From Ciceribacter sichuanensis (GTDB lineage: Bacteria; Pseudomonadota; Alphaproteobacteria; Rhizobiales; Rhizobiaceae): a stretch of DNA of 64,000 nucleotides. The stretch lies in the NCBI RefSeq assembly GCF_024055605.1, contig NZ_JAMXLX010000003.1:248001-312000 (forward strand). The letters run 5' to 3'. Position numbers and translations under genes: made by a program. A model generated the notes under the pieces. The model had not been told where the DNA came from and ran no database searches. It saw only the letters and a program-made list of their open reading frames with translations. This document shows, one piece after another, positions 25,037 to 33,559 of the stretch; position 1 is the stretch's first letter, and every line of letters begins with the position of its first letter.

Positions 25037-27583
25037 TCAGAGCTCGCGCAGCACGGGTGCAGCTTTCTGCCCGAGGATGCGCCAGGTACCGGCCAGACCT
25101 ATCCCGATCGTCGTCACCAGTGCAATCACCAGCGTCATGAGGGCGACGTCGGGGAGGAAATTGGAGGGCAGTTTCATGATCCGGCTCAGCACATACCAGG
25201 CGACCCCGCCACCCGCCACGAGGGCGAAAACGGCGGTTGCCGCACCGAGCAGGAGGTATTCGTAGGTGAAGGCCCGGATCAGCATTGCCCGCGTCGCGCC
25301 AAGCGTCTTCAGCACCACCGCGTCGTGTGTGCGGGCGCGGTTGCCGGCCGCAAGCGCGCCGGAAAGCACCAGTACCGAGGCGATGAGCGCGATTGCTGCT
25401 GCTGCGCGGATTGCGGTCGCAAGCTGCCCGACCAGCCGGTCGACGACATCGAGCGCATCCTTGACACGAACGCTGGTGATGGTCGGATAGGCCTGGGTGA
25501 CGGCTTTCAGGATCGCCGCTTCGTCCGCCGTCGTTGCCGCGGGATCAGAAAGCGTCGCCAGCCAAGCATGGGGGGCGCCGGCGAAGGCGTTGGGCGAGAA
25601 GACCATCACGAAATTGATCGAGAGTGATTCCCACTCCACCTTGCGGAAGTTGGCGATCCTGGCGGTGATATTGCGTCCCAGCACATTGACCGTGATGGTA
25701 TCGCCGATCTTCAGGCCAAGTTCTCCGGCCTCCTGGGCAGAGAAGGATACGAGTGGTTCGCCGGTATAATCGGCTGGCCACCAGCTTCCTTCCGTGATGG
25801 AGGCATTTTCCGGCAGGTCGACGGAATAGGTGATCCCGCGATCGCCGCGCAGCACCCAGCGCCCTTCCGGGGGCACCTGCATCTTGGTGACATCGGTGCC
25901 GTTGAAGGCGAGGATGCGGCCGCGCAGCATCGGCACCTCGACGATATCGCCCTTGGGTGCCTTCTGTTGCAGGATCGAGCGGAAGCCGTCGAGGTCGGCC
26001 TTCTGAATATCGACGAAGAAGAAGTTGGGTGCTCTCTCCGGCAGGTTGCCGGTCAGTTCCTTGCGCAGGTTGCCGTCGATCAGGGCAAGCGCCACAAGCA
26101 GGCTGAGGCCGAGCCCGAGCGAAAGCGTCACGGCCGGTGTCAAGGCGCCGGGCCGGTGAATGTTTCCGATGGCAAGTCGAAGTGCGGGAGACGGCATGTG
26201 CGGGCTGCGCCGGGCGAGGAAGGCGATCAGCATGGCCACCAGCCTCAAGAGCAGGAAGCCTGCCGCCATGGCGACCAGAAAGATCGTGGCGATGCGCCGG
26301 TCGTCGGAGGAGAAGATGGCAAGTGCTGCAAGGGCGGCAAGCGCAAGCGTCGTTGCCGTGACATAGGGCCATGCCGGCAGACCTCTCGCCTCAAAGCCCT
26401 GCTCGCGGAATAGCGCGGTTGCCGGCACCTTGCGGGCGTGGCCGAGCGGCAGGATTGCGAAGGCGAGCGTCACCAGCATGCCGAACACGGCGGCGAGCAG
26501 CAGCGCTGCCGGATAAAGCCGGGGTTCGGGTGAGATCGGCAGGACGCCGGCCAGATAGCTTGCCGCGATGATCGGGGCGATGGCGCCGAGCAGCAACCCG
26601 ATGCCGATGCCGATCGATGCAACGATGACGATCTGGAACAGATAGACCATCACCACCACGGAGGCCGGTGCGCCGAGGCATTTCAGCGTGGCGATCACGG
26701 TGCGCTTGGAATCGAGGAAGGCGCGCACGGCATTGGCGACGCCGACACCGCCAACCACCAGCGCCGTCAGGCCGACCAAGGTCAGAAACTGGGAGAATCG
26801 CTCGATGTTCTCCGTAAGCGACGGCGCGGCACGGTCGCTGGTGCGGATCGACCAGCCGGCATTCGGCAATTCCTTCTGGGCCCTGTCGCGGATTTCCGTC
26901 GGGCCGGGCGCCGGATCGTTATAGCGGACCTTGTAGGCGTGTTCGACGAGGCTGCCGGTCTCTATGAGGCCGGTTGCCTTCAGCGCATCACGGCTGGTCA
27001 GAAGGCGTGGCGCGAAGCCGAAACCGTCGGAAATTGCATCCGGTTCGTTGACGATGGCGCCGGTGATCTTCAAGCGGGCCTTGCCTACGAGGATCTCCTG
27101 CCCGACCGAAACGCCGAGCCTTTCCAGAAGCAGAGGAGCGGCAACCGCGCCATAGACCCCGTCGCTCAAGGCAAGGAGATCCGACGCCGGAAGGTCGAGG
27201 TCCGAAACGAGCTTGCCATAGAGCGGATAGGCATCGTCCACGGCCTTGACCTCGACCAGCGACTGGTCCGATCCATCCGGCAGGCGAGCCATCGAGCGCA
27301 GCACTGTCGTGACGGACACTGTTCCGAGCCCTTTGAGGAAACGCATCTCCTCGCCGCTTGCTTCGCGATTGTTCAGTTCGAAGCGGATGTCGCCGGCAAG
27401 CAGGGTGCGGCCTTCCGAAGAGATGGAATCGGTGATCGCGGTGGAGACGGAATTGACCGCAGCAATGGCGCCGGTGCCGAGGGCGATGCATGCGAGGAAG
27501 ATGTAGAAGCCTTTCAGGCCACCCCGAAGCTCCCGGAGCGCGATGCGGAAGGCGATACCGAGCCTTGTGGAAAAATCCTTCAT
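25037..27583 (-). CDS. ABC transporter permease, FtsX/YbbP type
   Basis: An 848-residue membrane protein with two FtsX-like domains: an N-terminal helix at about 20-45, a periplasmic MacB_PCD-like region, three helices at about 260-370, further helices at about 400-480 and a final FtsX block at about 720-840. This is the layout of E. coli YbbP. It overlaps the ATPase gene as ATGA. In E. coli ybbA-ybbP is also divergent from tesA, as here, so the arrangement is conserved. The substrate, perhaps a lipid or lipoprotein, is unknown. Confidence 0.9.
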   Translation of the reverse strand: MKDFSTRLGIAFRIALRELRGGLKGFYIFLACIALGTGAIAAVNSVSTAITDSISSEGRTLLAGDIRFELNNREASGEEMRFLKGLGTVSVTTVLRSMARLPDGSDQSLVEVKAVDDAYPLYGKLVSDLDLPASDLLALSDGVYGAVAAPLLLERLGVSVGQEILVGKARLKITGAIVNEPDAISDGFGFAPRLLTSRDALKATGLIETGSLVEHAYKVRYNDPAPGPTEIRDRAQKELPNAGWSIRTSDRAAPSLTENIERFSQFLTLVGLTALVVGGVGVANAVRAFLDSKRTVIATLKCLGAPASVVVMVYLFQIVIVASIGIGIGLLLGAIAPIIAASYLAGVLPISPEPRLYPAALLLAAVFGMLVTLAFAILPLGHARKVPATALFREQGFEARGLPAWPYVTATTLALAALAALAIFSSDDRRIATIFLVAMAAGFLLLRLVAMLIAFLARRSPHMPSPALRLAIGNIHRPGALTPAVTLSLGLGLSLLVALALIDGNLRKELTGNLPERAPNFFFVDIQKADLDGFRSILQQKAPKGDIVEVPMLRGRILAFNGTDVTKMQVPPEGRWVLRGDRGITYSVDLPENASITEGSWWPADYTGEPLVSFSAQEAGELGLKIGDTITVNVLGRNITARIANFRKVEWESLSINFVMVFSPNAFAGAPHAWLATLSDPAATTADEAAILKAVTQAYPTITSVRVKDALDVVDRLVGQLATAIRAAAAIALIASVLVLSGALAAGNRARTHDAVVLKTLGATRAMLIRAFTYEYLLLGAATAVFALVAGGGVAWYVLSRIMKLPSNFLPDVALMTLVIALVTTIGIGLAGTWRILGQKAAPVLREL

Positions 27584-28293
27584 GCGGGTTGCCGTTCCGG
27601 CTGTTTCTCGTCGTTTGCGACGTCGGCGGCAATGCGCCCTGAGGCGACACGCACCTGCCGGGAGCAGCGGGCGGCAAGGACCGGATCGTGGGTGACGAGC
27701 ACCAGCGTCATGCCACGTTCGGCCTGCTTCGCAAACAGCAGATCGGCGATCTGGCGACCGGTCTCGACATCTAGATTGCCGGTGGGTTCATCGGCAATCA
27801 GCACGGCGGGCGAGGGGGCAAGCGCGCGCGCTATGGCAACGCGCTGCTGCTCGCCGCCGGAGAGCTGGCCGGGATAGTGGTCGAGACGCTCGCCAAGGCC
27901 GACGGCTTGAAGTTCCTTCCGCGCGATATCGAAGGGATTGCGGACGTTTGCGAGTTCCAACGGAACCGCGACGTTTTCCAGCGCGGTCATGTTTGCGATC
28001 AGGTGGAAGGACTGAAAGACGATGCCGATATTCTTGCCGCGGAAATCGGCGAGCGCATCTTCGCCAAGGCGATGCAGCGGCGCGCCGTTGACGTTGATTT
28101 CACCGCTGTCGAGCCGTTCCAGCCCGGCCAGCACCATCAACAGGGTGGACTTTCCCGAACCGGACGGACCGACGATGCCGACCGATTCACTCTGGGAGAT
28201 CGTGAGATCGATATTCTTCAGCACATGGACCGAGGCTGCGGCGTTTCCGAGCGTCAGATCGGCCTTCTTGAGTTCGATGATGGTTTTTCCCAC
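27580..28293 (-). CDS. ABC transporter ATP-binding protein, YbbA/LolD type
   Basis: A 237-residue ATPase partner of the YbbP-like permease. Walker A GPSGSGKST at about 43-51, Q-loop FQSFHLI, signature LSGGEQQRVAIARAL at about 147-161, Walker B VLIADEPTGNLD and the H-loop VTHD are all intact. GTG 28293 (VGKTIIELKK) is chosen because homologues start here, GGGAAAG lies just upstream, and a longer start would run into the divergent esterase gene. Translationally coupled to the permease. Confidence 0.9.
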   Translation of the reverse strand: MGKTIIELKKADLTLGNAAASVHVLKNIDLTISQSESVGIVGPSGSGKSTLLMVLAGLERLDSGEINVNGAPLHRLGEDALADFRGKNIGIVFQSFHLIANMTALENVAVPLELANVRNPFDIARKELQAVGLGERLDHYPGQLSGGEQQRVAIARALAPSPAVLIADEPTGNLDVETGRQIADLLFAKQAERGMTLVLVTHDPVLAARCSRQVRVASGRIAADVANDEKQPERQPA

Positions 28294-28371
28294 GCTTTCC
28301 CGCCTTATATAGAATGGCGCGAAGAGGTCGTCGCGCACCGTCATCGGCTTCGCCAATTTAGGAAAGGCACA

Positions 28372-29019
28372 ATGATATTTAAAGCCGTTCTTCTTCATTT
28401 CGCCGTGATCCTCGGCGCAGCTTTCCCGCTTGCCGCCTCCGCATCCGCCGAGCCGTTGCAGCTTGTCGGCTTCGGCGACAGCCTGATGGCGGGCTATCAG
28501 TTGCCGCCTGACGATGCATTGCCGACCCGTCTGCAGGCGGCGCTAGTCGCCAAGGGGTATGACGTGTCCATCTCCAATGCGGGAGTATCGGGGGATACGA
28601 CATCGGCCGGTCTTGCCCGTATCGACTGGTCCGTACCGGACGGCACTGACGGTGTACTTCTCGAGCTCGGCGCAAATGACGCCTTGCGCGGCATCGCGCC
28701 GGAAGAGACCGAGCGCAATCTCGAATCGATCGTTAGCCGGCTTAAAGAGCGGGGTATTCCGGTTCTGCTGGTCGGGATGCTGTCGCCGCCCAACATGGGC
28801 GAGGACTATGCCAAGCGCTTCAACGGCATTTATCCACGGCTTGCCGAAAAATACGATCTCGCCTTCTATCCCTTTGTTCTGGATGGTGTTGCGGCCCAGG
28901 CTGAACTGCAGCTGGAAGACGGCATGCATCCCAATGCCAAGGGTGTGGGGGTCATGGTCGAGCGTATGCTGCCGGTTACGGAGAGCTTCATTGCAACGAT
29001 CGGTGGCAAGCCGAAATAA
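28372..29019 (+). CDS. tesA: SGNH/GDSL esterase (TesA-like arylesterase/lysophospholipase)
   Basis: A 215-residue secreted hydrolase. The signal peptide runs to about residue 26 (AASASAEP). Catalytic blocks: GFGDSLMAGY with Ser37, GANDALRG at about 100 (oxyanion Asn) and DGMHPNAKG with the Asp/His pair at about 183-190. These are as in TesA, the periplasmic thioesterase I/protease I. ATG 28372 has AGGAAAGG upstream. It is divergent from the YbbA/YbbP-like pair, as in E. coli. Confidence 0.9.
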   Translation: MIFKAVLLHFAVILGAAFPLAASASAEPLQLVGFGDSLMAGYQLPPDDALPTRLQAALVAKGYDVSISNAGVSGDTTSAGLARIDWSVPDGTDGVLLELGANDALRGIAPEETERNLESIVSRLKERGIPVLLVGMLSPPNMGEDYAKRFNGIYPRLAEKYDLAFYPFVLDGVAAQAELQLEDGMHPNAKGVGVMVERMLPVTESFIATIGGKPK

Positions 29020-29085
29020 TAGCTTGCGCGTATGCGCATTGCGTGATTCGCTATGTGCATCTGCAAAAGATTCGGGGAGCTCGCG

Positions 29086-29679
29086 ATGCCGAGATTATTC
29101 ACTGCCCTCGAAATTCCGCGCAATGCGGCATTAAGCCTCTCCCTGCTGCGCGGTGGTCTTCCCGGTGCCCGATGGATCGATGTGGAGAATTACCACATCA
29201 CCCTTCGCTTCATCGGGGACGTGGATGGTCGCACCGCCGACGAGATCGTCGACCGGCTCGACCGCATCGACAGGCCGGAATTCCAGCTCAGTCTCAACGG
29301 TATCGGGTCCTTCGGCTCGAAGAAACCACACTCGGTCTGGGCCGGTGTTACGCAAGCGCCCGAAATGTACGCCCTTCAGGCGGAAATTGAACGGATCTGC
29401 CAGAGGATCGGTCTCCCGCCGGATCCGCGGAAGTTCACGCCGCATGTGACGCTGGCGCGCCTCAAGTCATCGCGTGTCGATGACGTGGTTCACTATCTTG
29501 CCGGTCGCGGCGATTTCCATACGGCTCCCTTCACCGTCACGCGCTTCGTGCTGCTGTCGTCGAAGGAATCGGTCGGTGGTGGCCCCTACCTTACGGAAGA
29601 GGTGTTCCCGCTTCACGAAGCGCGGGCAGTCTCGAGCTTCGCGAGTATGGAACTACAGCCCGCCAAGAGCATGCTGTAG
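29086..29679 (+). CDS. thpR: RNA 2',3'-cyclic phosphodiesterase (2'-5' RNA ligase family)
   Basis: A 197-residue member of the 2H phosphoesterase family, which opens 2',3'-cyclic phosphates on RNA ends. The two HxTx motifs are H37 (YHITLRF) and H120 (PHVTLAR). ATG 29086 has GGGGAG 7 bases upstream. Its last 67 bp overlap the end of the convergent phosphatase gene on the other strand. Confidence 0.9.
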   Translation: MPRLFTALEIPRNAALSLSLLRGGLPGARWIDVENYHITLRFIGDVDGRTADEIVDRLDRIDRPEFQLSLNGIGSFGSKKPHSVWAGVTQAPEMYALQAEIERICQRIGLPPDPRKFTPHVTLARLKSSRVDDVVHYLAGRGDFHTAPFTVTRFVLLSSKESVGGGPYLTEEVFPLHEARAVSSFASMELQPAKSML

Positions 29680-30092
29680 ACCTGTTCGAAATCCGAGGTG
29701 CCGCCATAGTAAGGGTCCGGGATCTCGGTTTCGTCCCCGAAGGCATAATTGCCGAAGAGCGCTATCTTGCTCCGGCTTGTCGGCGGGGCCATCTTGCGAA
29801 GGTGGGCGAGATTGTTCTTGTCCATCGCCAGGATCAGGCTGAAGCGTTCGAAATCCGCTGATACGATTTGTCTTGCCCGAAGGCCGGAAATATCGATACC
29901 GTGTCCACGCGCCACCTTGACAGAGCGATGATCCGGCGGATTGCCGATATGCCAGCCGCCGGTGCCGGCGGAATCGGTGGGATAGGAGGAGGCGAGGTCG
30001 CCCTGCTCGGTCAGATGGCGAAAGACGCCTTCGGCCAAGGGCGAGCGGCAGATATTGCCGAGACAGACGAAAAGGATTGGCAACGCAGTCAT
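29613..30092 (-). CDS. Low-molecular-weight protein-tyrosine phosphatase
   Basis: A 159-residue phosphatase with the P-loop FVCLGNICRSP (Cys10, Arg16) and the general-acid DPYYGGTSDF loop at about 130. Such enzymes usually act on tyrosine kinases of exopolysaccharide synthesis, but no kinase is nearby. The start ATG 30092 has AGGA 6 bases upstream; a longer open frame passes through repeat copy B and is not used. The 3' end overlaps thpR by 67 bp, tail to tail. Confidence 0.9.
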   Translation of the reverse strand: MTALPILFVCLGNICRSPLAEGVFRHLTEQGDLASSYPTDSAGTGGWHIGNPPDHRSVKVARGHGIDISGLRARQIVSADFERFSLILAMDKNNLAHLRKMAPPTSRSKIALFGNYAFGDETEIPDPYYGGTSDFEQVYSMLLAGCSSILAKLETARAS

Positions 30093-30109
30093 CCGGGTCC
30101 TGTTCGAAG

Positions 30110-30207
30110 GCGTGTCGCGATCTTTCAGCTTCGCTGCGTACGCTTTCGGTCCTTGTTTTATCGCATGTCGTTGCCGCAAAACCGCTTCGCACTTTGCGCG
30201 ACATGCC
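30110..30207 (+). repeat. Dispersed ~100 bp rhizobial intergenic repeat, copy B
   Basis: GCGTGTCGCGATCTTTCAG at the start, TATCGCATGTCGTTGCCGC in the middle and GCGCGACATGCC at the end. It fills the whole divergent space between the phosphatase gene and phhB; the AGGAGG used by phhB begins right at its right edge. Confidence 0.85.
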
Positions 30208-30225
30208 TGAGGAGGTTTCGTTGCG

Positions 30226-30525
30226 ATGAAATACGAGAAACTCGATGCAGCCGCAATCGACACGATGCTGGCGGAGCGGCGGCTGTGGGATCTTGCCCGC
30301 GACGGGGCCGCGATCAGCCGCAGTTTCAAGTTCCGGGATTTCGGTGAAGCCTTTGCCTTCATGACCCGTTGTGCGCTCATCGCCGAGAAGCTCGATCACC
30401 ACCCCGAATGGTTCAACGTCTACAATCGCGTCGACATCGTGTTGTCCACCCACGCCGTTTCAGGCCTGAGTGCGCTGGATTTCAAAATGGCGGAGGCAAT
30501 AGACCATCTGGTGCCCTCAGATTGA
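30226..30525 (+). CDS. phhB: 4a-hydroxytetrahydrobiopterin dehydratase (PCD/DCoH family)
   Basis: A 99-residue enzyme that dehydrates 4a-hydroxytetrahydropterin, recycling the pterin cofactor of phenylalanine hydroxylase. The signature [16 protein letters not shown] at about 54-69 holds the catalytic histidines. Preceded by AGGAGG 11 bases before ATG 30226. No phenylalanine hydroxylase gene is in the window, so the pterin partner is elsewhere or the protein has another role. Confidence 0.92.
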   Translation: MKYEKLDAAAIDTMLAERRLWDLARDGAAISRSFKFRDFGEAFAFMTRCALIAEKLDHHPEWFNVYNRVDIVLSTHAVSGLSALDFKMAEAIDHLVPSD

Positions 30526-30555
30526 ATTTGCCCCGTCATTCACCATATTTTGATC

Positions 30556-30972
30556 ATGTCCAAACACGAGGAACTTGAAGGCATGGACGATATCAAGATC
30601 GGCGAGATCCTTCTGCCGGGCGACGAGGAAACGCAGGAGAGACAGGAGGAGAACGTCCGCGCGAAATTCTGGCCGACGCTCAAGAAGGCGATCCGGCAGA
30701 TCCCGTTTTCGCGTGACCTGGTTGCTTCCTTCTATTGTGCGACAGACCGCGAAACGCCGTTGCGTGTCCGCGGTATCCTGCTTGCCGCACTTGGTTACTT
30801 CGTGCTGCCTCTCGATGCGATCCCCGACATGTTCGCCATCATCGGCTTCACCGACGATATCGCCGTGCTGACGACGGCGATTGCGCTGATCAGCGGGCAT
30901 ATCAAGGAACGGCATTATCTGGCGGCAGACCGGATGTTGGCCGATGCTTCGCCGGCGCAGAATGCCGCTTAA
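30556..30972 (+). CDS. DUF1232 (YkvA family) membrane protein
   Basis: A 138-residue protein carrying the DUF1232 signature GYFVLPLDAIPD at about 81-92 followed by a second hydrophobic segment (about 95-117). Function of the family is unknown. Starts at 30556 (MSKHEEL) or 30583 (MDDIKIGE, with GAGGA nearer the optimum) are both possible. It follows phhB by 30 bp and is probably in the same transcript. Repeat copy C begins directly after its stop. Confidence 0.85.
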   Translation: MSKHEELEGMDDIKIGEILLPGDEETQERQEENVRAKFWPTLKKAIRQIPFSRDLVASFYCATDRETPLRVRGILLAALGYFVLPLDAIPDMFAIIGFTDDIAVLTTAIALISGHIKERHYLAADRMLADASPAQNAA

Positions 30973-30973
30973 G

Positions 30974-31074
30974 GTGTGGCGCGATCTTTCAGATTCGCTG
31001 CGTTCGCTTTAAATCCTTATTTCATCACATGTCGTTGCCGCAAAGCCGCTTCACACTTTTGCGCGACTTGTTTC
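30974..31074 (+). repeat. Dispersed ~100 bp rhizobial intergenic repeat, copy C
   Basis: GTGTGGCGCGATCTTTCAGA at the start, ATCACATGTCGTTGCCGC in the middle and TTGCGCGACTTG at the end. It touches the DUF1232 stop codon. The outer inverted tips are degenerate here compared with copy A. Confidence 0.83.
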
Positions 31075-31379
31075 AAGCGGCTGAAACGGGCTGCAAAAAC
31101 CGCTTTGGGCAAATCGTTAGCAAACAAAGACGTATGCAGCCCAACTCTTGCCCGATTTCTTGAATCTAGATCAAATCATCGGGAGGGATGGTGCGGTAAA
31201 CATCTCCCCAGGGCCCGGTCACAAGAGGAAGCCAAGGTTGTGATGCGACCTGCGACAAGAAACATCGCGGCGTTGACGGTTTGGTAACCTAAATTAAGTC
31301 AAACTGAATCATGTTTTGACGACAAATGTCCCGATCTCCCCGATCGGGCGATGGATGGAAACACAACCGGCAGGAAGAC
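31075..31379 (+). other. Gene-free promoter region of the ialB-like gene
   Basis: About 300 bp with no supportable gene. It holds an FNR-like palindrome with a spacer one base too long (31160-31174) and an AT-rich stretch, TTGACGGTTTGGTAACCTAA (from about 31272), that could be a promoter. I see no other structure. Confidence 0.4.
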
Positions 31380-31883
31380 ATGTTCGCAAGAAGTACCGTA
31401 ACCGCAGTGGCAATCCTTCTGGCAAGCGGCAGCATTGCTGCGGCCCAGTCGCCCACTCGCATCGAGCAGTTCAAGGCCTGGGGTGCCTATTCCTACAAGA
31501 CGAACAGCGGAACGGTCTGCTACGTGTTGTCGGTACCGACCGACAAGCAGCCGCCTGCCGTTAATCACGGGGATATCTTCTTTGTCATATCCCAGCGTCC
31601 CGGCCAGAACATCTCCTACGAACCGCAGGCGATGATGGGCTATGCGCTCAAGGAAAGCTCCAAGGTCAATGTCACGATCGACAACAAGAATTTCGTGATG
31701 TTCGTAAAGGATACGTCCGCATGGGTGGAAAACGCCGCTGAAGAGCCAGCGTTGGTCGCAGCCATGAAGACCGGTCATTCGATGACCGTCAAGGCGACCT
31801 CGGCCCGCGGAACGGGAACCTCCTACACTTATTCGCTTTCGGGCATTTCGGCTGCGCTGAAGAAGATCGAAGGTTGCAAGTAA
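31380..31883 (+). CDS. Invasion-associated locus B (IalB) family periplasmic protein
   Basis: A 167-residue exported protein with a signal peptide to about residue 24 (SIAAAQS), then an IalB domain beginning at FKAWGAYSYK and including the paired cysteines around GTVCYVLS and the final GCK. In Bartonella IalB promotes erythrocyte entry; in free-living rhizobia homologues are common envelope proteins of unknown function. AGGAAG lies 4-5 bases before ATG 31380. A terminator follows. Confidence 0.87.
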   Translation: MFARSTVTAVAILLASGSIAAAQSPTRIEQFKAWGAYSYKTNSGTVCYVLSVPTDKQPPAVNHGDIFFVISQRPGQNISYEPQAMMGYALKESSKVNVTIDNKNFVMFVKDTSAWVENAAEEPALVAAMKTGHSMTVKATSARGTGTSYTYSLSGISAALKKIEGCK

Positions 31884-31913
31884 GTCCGGCCCTATGAGGG
31901 CTGCGCACGAAGG

Positions 31914-31933
31914 GCCGGCGCAAGCCGGCTTTT
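31914..31933 (+). terminator. Terminator of the ialB-like gene
   Basis: GCCGGC, GCAA tetraloop, GCCGGC, TTTT. Short but very stable stem 30 bp after the stop. Confidence 0.78.
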
Positions 31934-32044
31934 CGCGTTTCGGGGAACCCTCACATTCGGCGTGACGCAGGGCAAAAAAGCTGCTAAAGGCGCGACCCGA
32001 GCCGGAAGGTCAGCGCGAACTGCGCGCCTGCGGATTTTTCTGAA

Positions 32045-32143
32045 GCGTGTCGCGATCCTGGAGATGGTATCCTGCGCTTCGGTTTCTTGTTTTTCGCATG
32101 TCGTGATTGCAAAACCGATCAACACGTTTGCCCGGCATGTTTT
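32045..32143 (+). repeat. Dispersed ~100 bp rhizobial intergenic repeat, copy D
   Basis: GCGTGTCGCGATCCTGGAGA at the start, TTTTCGCATGTCGTGATTGC in the middle and CCCGGCATGTTTTAG at the end. The inner part has drifted most in this copy. It lies about 80 bp before the rlmN start, in a 340 bp gene-free region. Confidence 0.78.
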
Positions 32144-32223
32144 AGGTGCATCGAAGCGACCGAAAGCGCCCGCTTTTAAAGCGGTGGCTCGATCGGCGCA
32201 TTTGGTCAGGAAGGTTGAGCGGC

Positions 32224-33459
32224 ATGGCCGTCATGGAAAATGTGATTGCACGTGATGTTGCTCCGGCGGCGCCTGTCGCGGGCAGGCTGTCCGAAAAGCC
32301 GTCGCTGATCGGTCTCAGCCGCGAGGATATGGCGGCGGCCCTGCGCGAGAAGGGCGTGCCGGAACGTCAGGTCAAGATGCGTGTCAGCCAGTTGTGGAAC
32401 TGGCTCTATGTTCGCGGCGTTTCCGACTTTGACGCCATGACCAATGTCGCCAAGGACATGCGGGAAATGCTGAAGACGCATTTCACCATCGCCCGTCCTG
32501 AAATCGTGGAAGAACAGGTCTCCAACGACGGCACCCGCAAGTGGCTGCTGCGCTATCCCGCGCGCGGCGCCGGCCGGCCGGTCGAGGTCGAGGCTGTCTA
32601 TATTCCCGAAGAAGGCCGTGGTACGCTTTGCATTTCCAGCCAGGTCGGCTGTACGCTGACCTGTTCCTTCTGCCACACCGGCACGCAGAGGCTGGTGCGC
32701 AACCTGACGGCGGAGGAAATCCTTTCCCAGCTTCTCCTGGCGCGAGACCGGCTCGGTGATTTCCCCGATCGCGACGTGCCGGTGGGCGCGATGGTTCCTT
32801 CCAGCGACCGCAAGATCACCAATGTCGTGATGATGGGCATGGGCGAGCCGCTCTATAATTTCGAGAACGTCAAGCAGGCGCTGCTGATTGCATCCGATGG
32901 TGATGGCCTGTCGCTTTCCAGGCGTCGCATCACGCTCTCCACGTCCGGCGTCGTGCCGGAGATTTTCCGCACTGGCGACGAGATCGGTTGCATGCTGGCG
33001 ATATCGCTGCATGCCGTGCGCGACGAGTTGCGCGACATGCTGGTGCCGATCAACAAGAAGTATCCCCTGAAGGAACTGATCGAGGCCTGCCGGAATTATC
33101 CCGGCCTCTCCAACGCCCGCCGCATCACCTTCGAATATGTGATGCTGAAGGACGTCAACGACAGTCTCGAGGACGCCAAGGCGCTGGTCCAGCTCCTGAA
33201 GGGCGTTCCGGCGAAGATCAACCTCATTCCGTTCAATCCGTGGCCGGGCACCAACTACCAGTGCTCCGACTGGGCGCAGATCGAGAAGTTTGCCGACTTC
33301 ATCAATCAGGCCGGTTATGCCTCGCCGATCCGCACCCCGCGCGGTCGCGACATTCTCGCCGCCTGCGGCCAGCTGAAGTCGGAATCCGAGAGGATGCGCA
33401 AGACCGAGCGCCTTGCCTTCGAGGCGATGATGATCGTCGGCCATGGCGAGGACGACTAA
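32224..33459 (+). CDS. rlmN: Dual-specificity 23S rRNA/tRNA adenine-C2 methyltransferase
   Basis: A 411-residue radical-SAM enzyme that methylates A2503 of 23S rRNA and A37 of some tRNAs. The cluster ligands C143, C147 and C150 (CTLTCSFC) form the RlmN-type CxxxCxxC, and the [10 protein letters not shown] segment and C-terminal AACGQL cysteine are as expected. ATG 32224 has AGGAAGG about 10 bases upstream; ATG 32233 is a second option. Preceded by repeat copy D. Confidence 0.96.
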   Translation: MAVMENVIARDVAPAAPVAGRLSEKPSLIGLSREDMAAALREKGVPERQVKMRVSQLWNWLYVRGVSDFDAMTNVAKDMREMLKTHFTIARPEIVEEQVSNDGTRKWLLRYPARGAGRPVEVEAVYIPEEGRGTLCISSQVGCTLTCSFCHTGTQRLVRNLTAEEILSQLLLARDRLGDFPDRDVPVGAMVPSSDRKITNVVMMGMGEPLYNFENVKQALLIASDGDGLSLSRRRITLSTSGVVPEIFRTGDEIGCMLAISLHAVRDELRDMLVPINKKYPLKELIEACRNYPGLSNARRITFEYVMLKDVNDSLEDAKALVQLLKGVPAKINLIPFNPWPGTNYQCSDWAQIEKFADFINQAGYASPIRTPRGRDILAACGQLKSESERMRKTERLAFEAMMIVGHGEDD

Positions 33460-33559
33460 GGTCTGATGGACCGTGGCCGTGCCGTGGGTCTGCGAGATTG
33501 ATTTTGACCGGTCGCTTCCATAAGAAGACCGGATAAAACAAAATCTCGGAGGTTACCCC

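Noticed and set aside
31160..31174. FNR/FixK-like palindrome TTGA-N7-TCAA before the ialB-like gene
   Set aside because: The consensus spacer is six bases; seven would put the half sites out of phase.
30976..32255. Open frames of 97-103 codons reading through repeat copies C and D
   Set aside because: They consist mostly of repeat sequence and show no signal peptide, domain or ribosome site.
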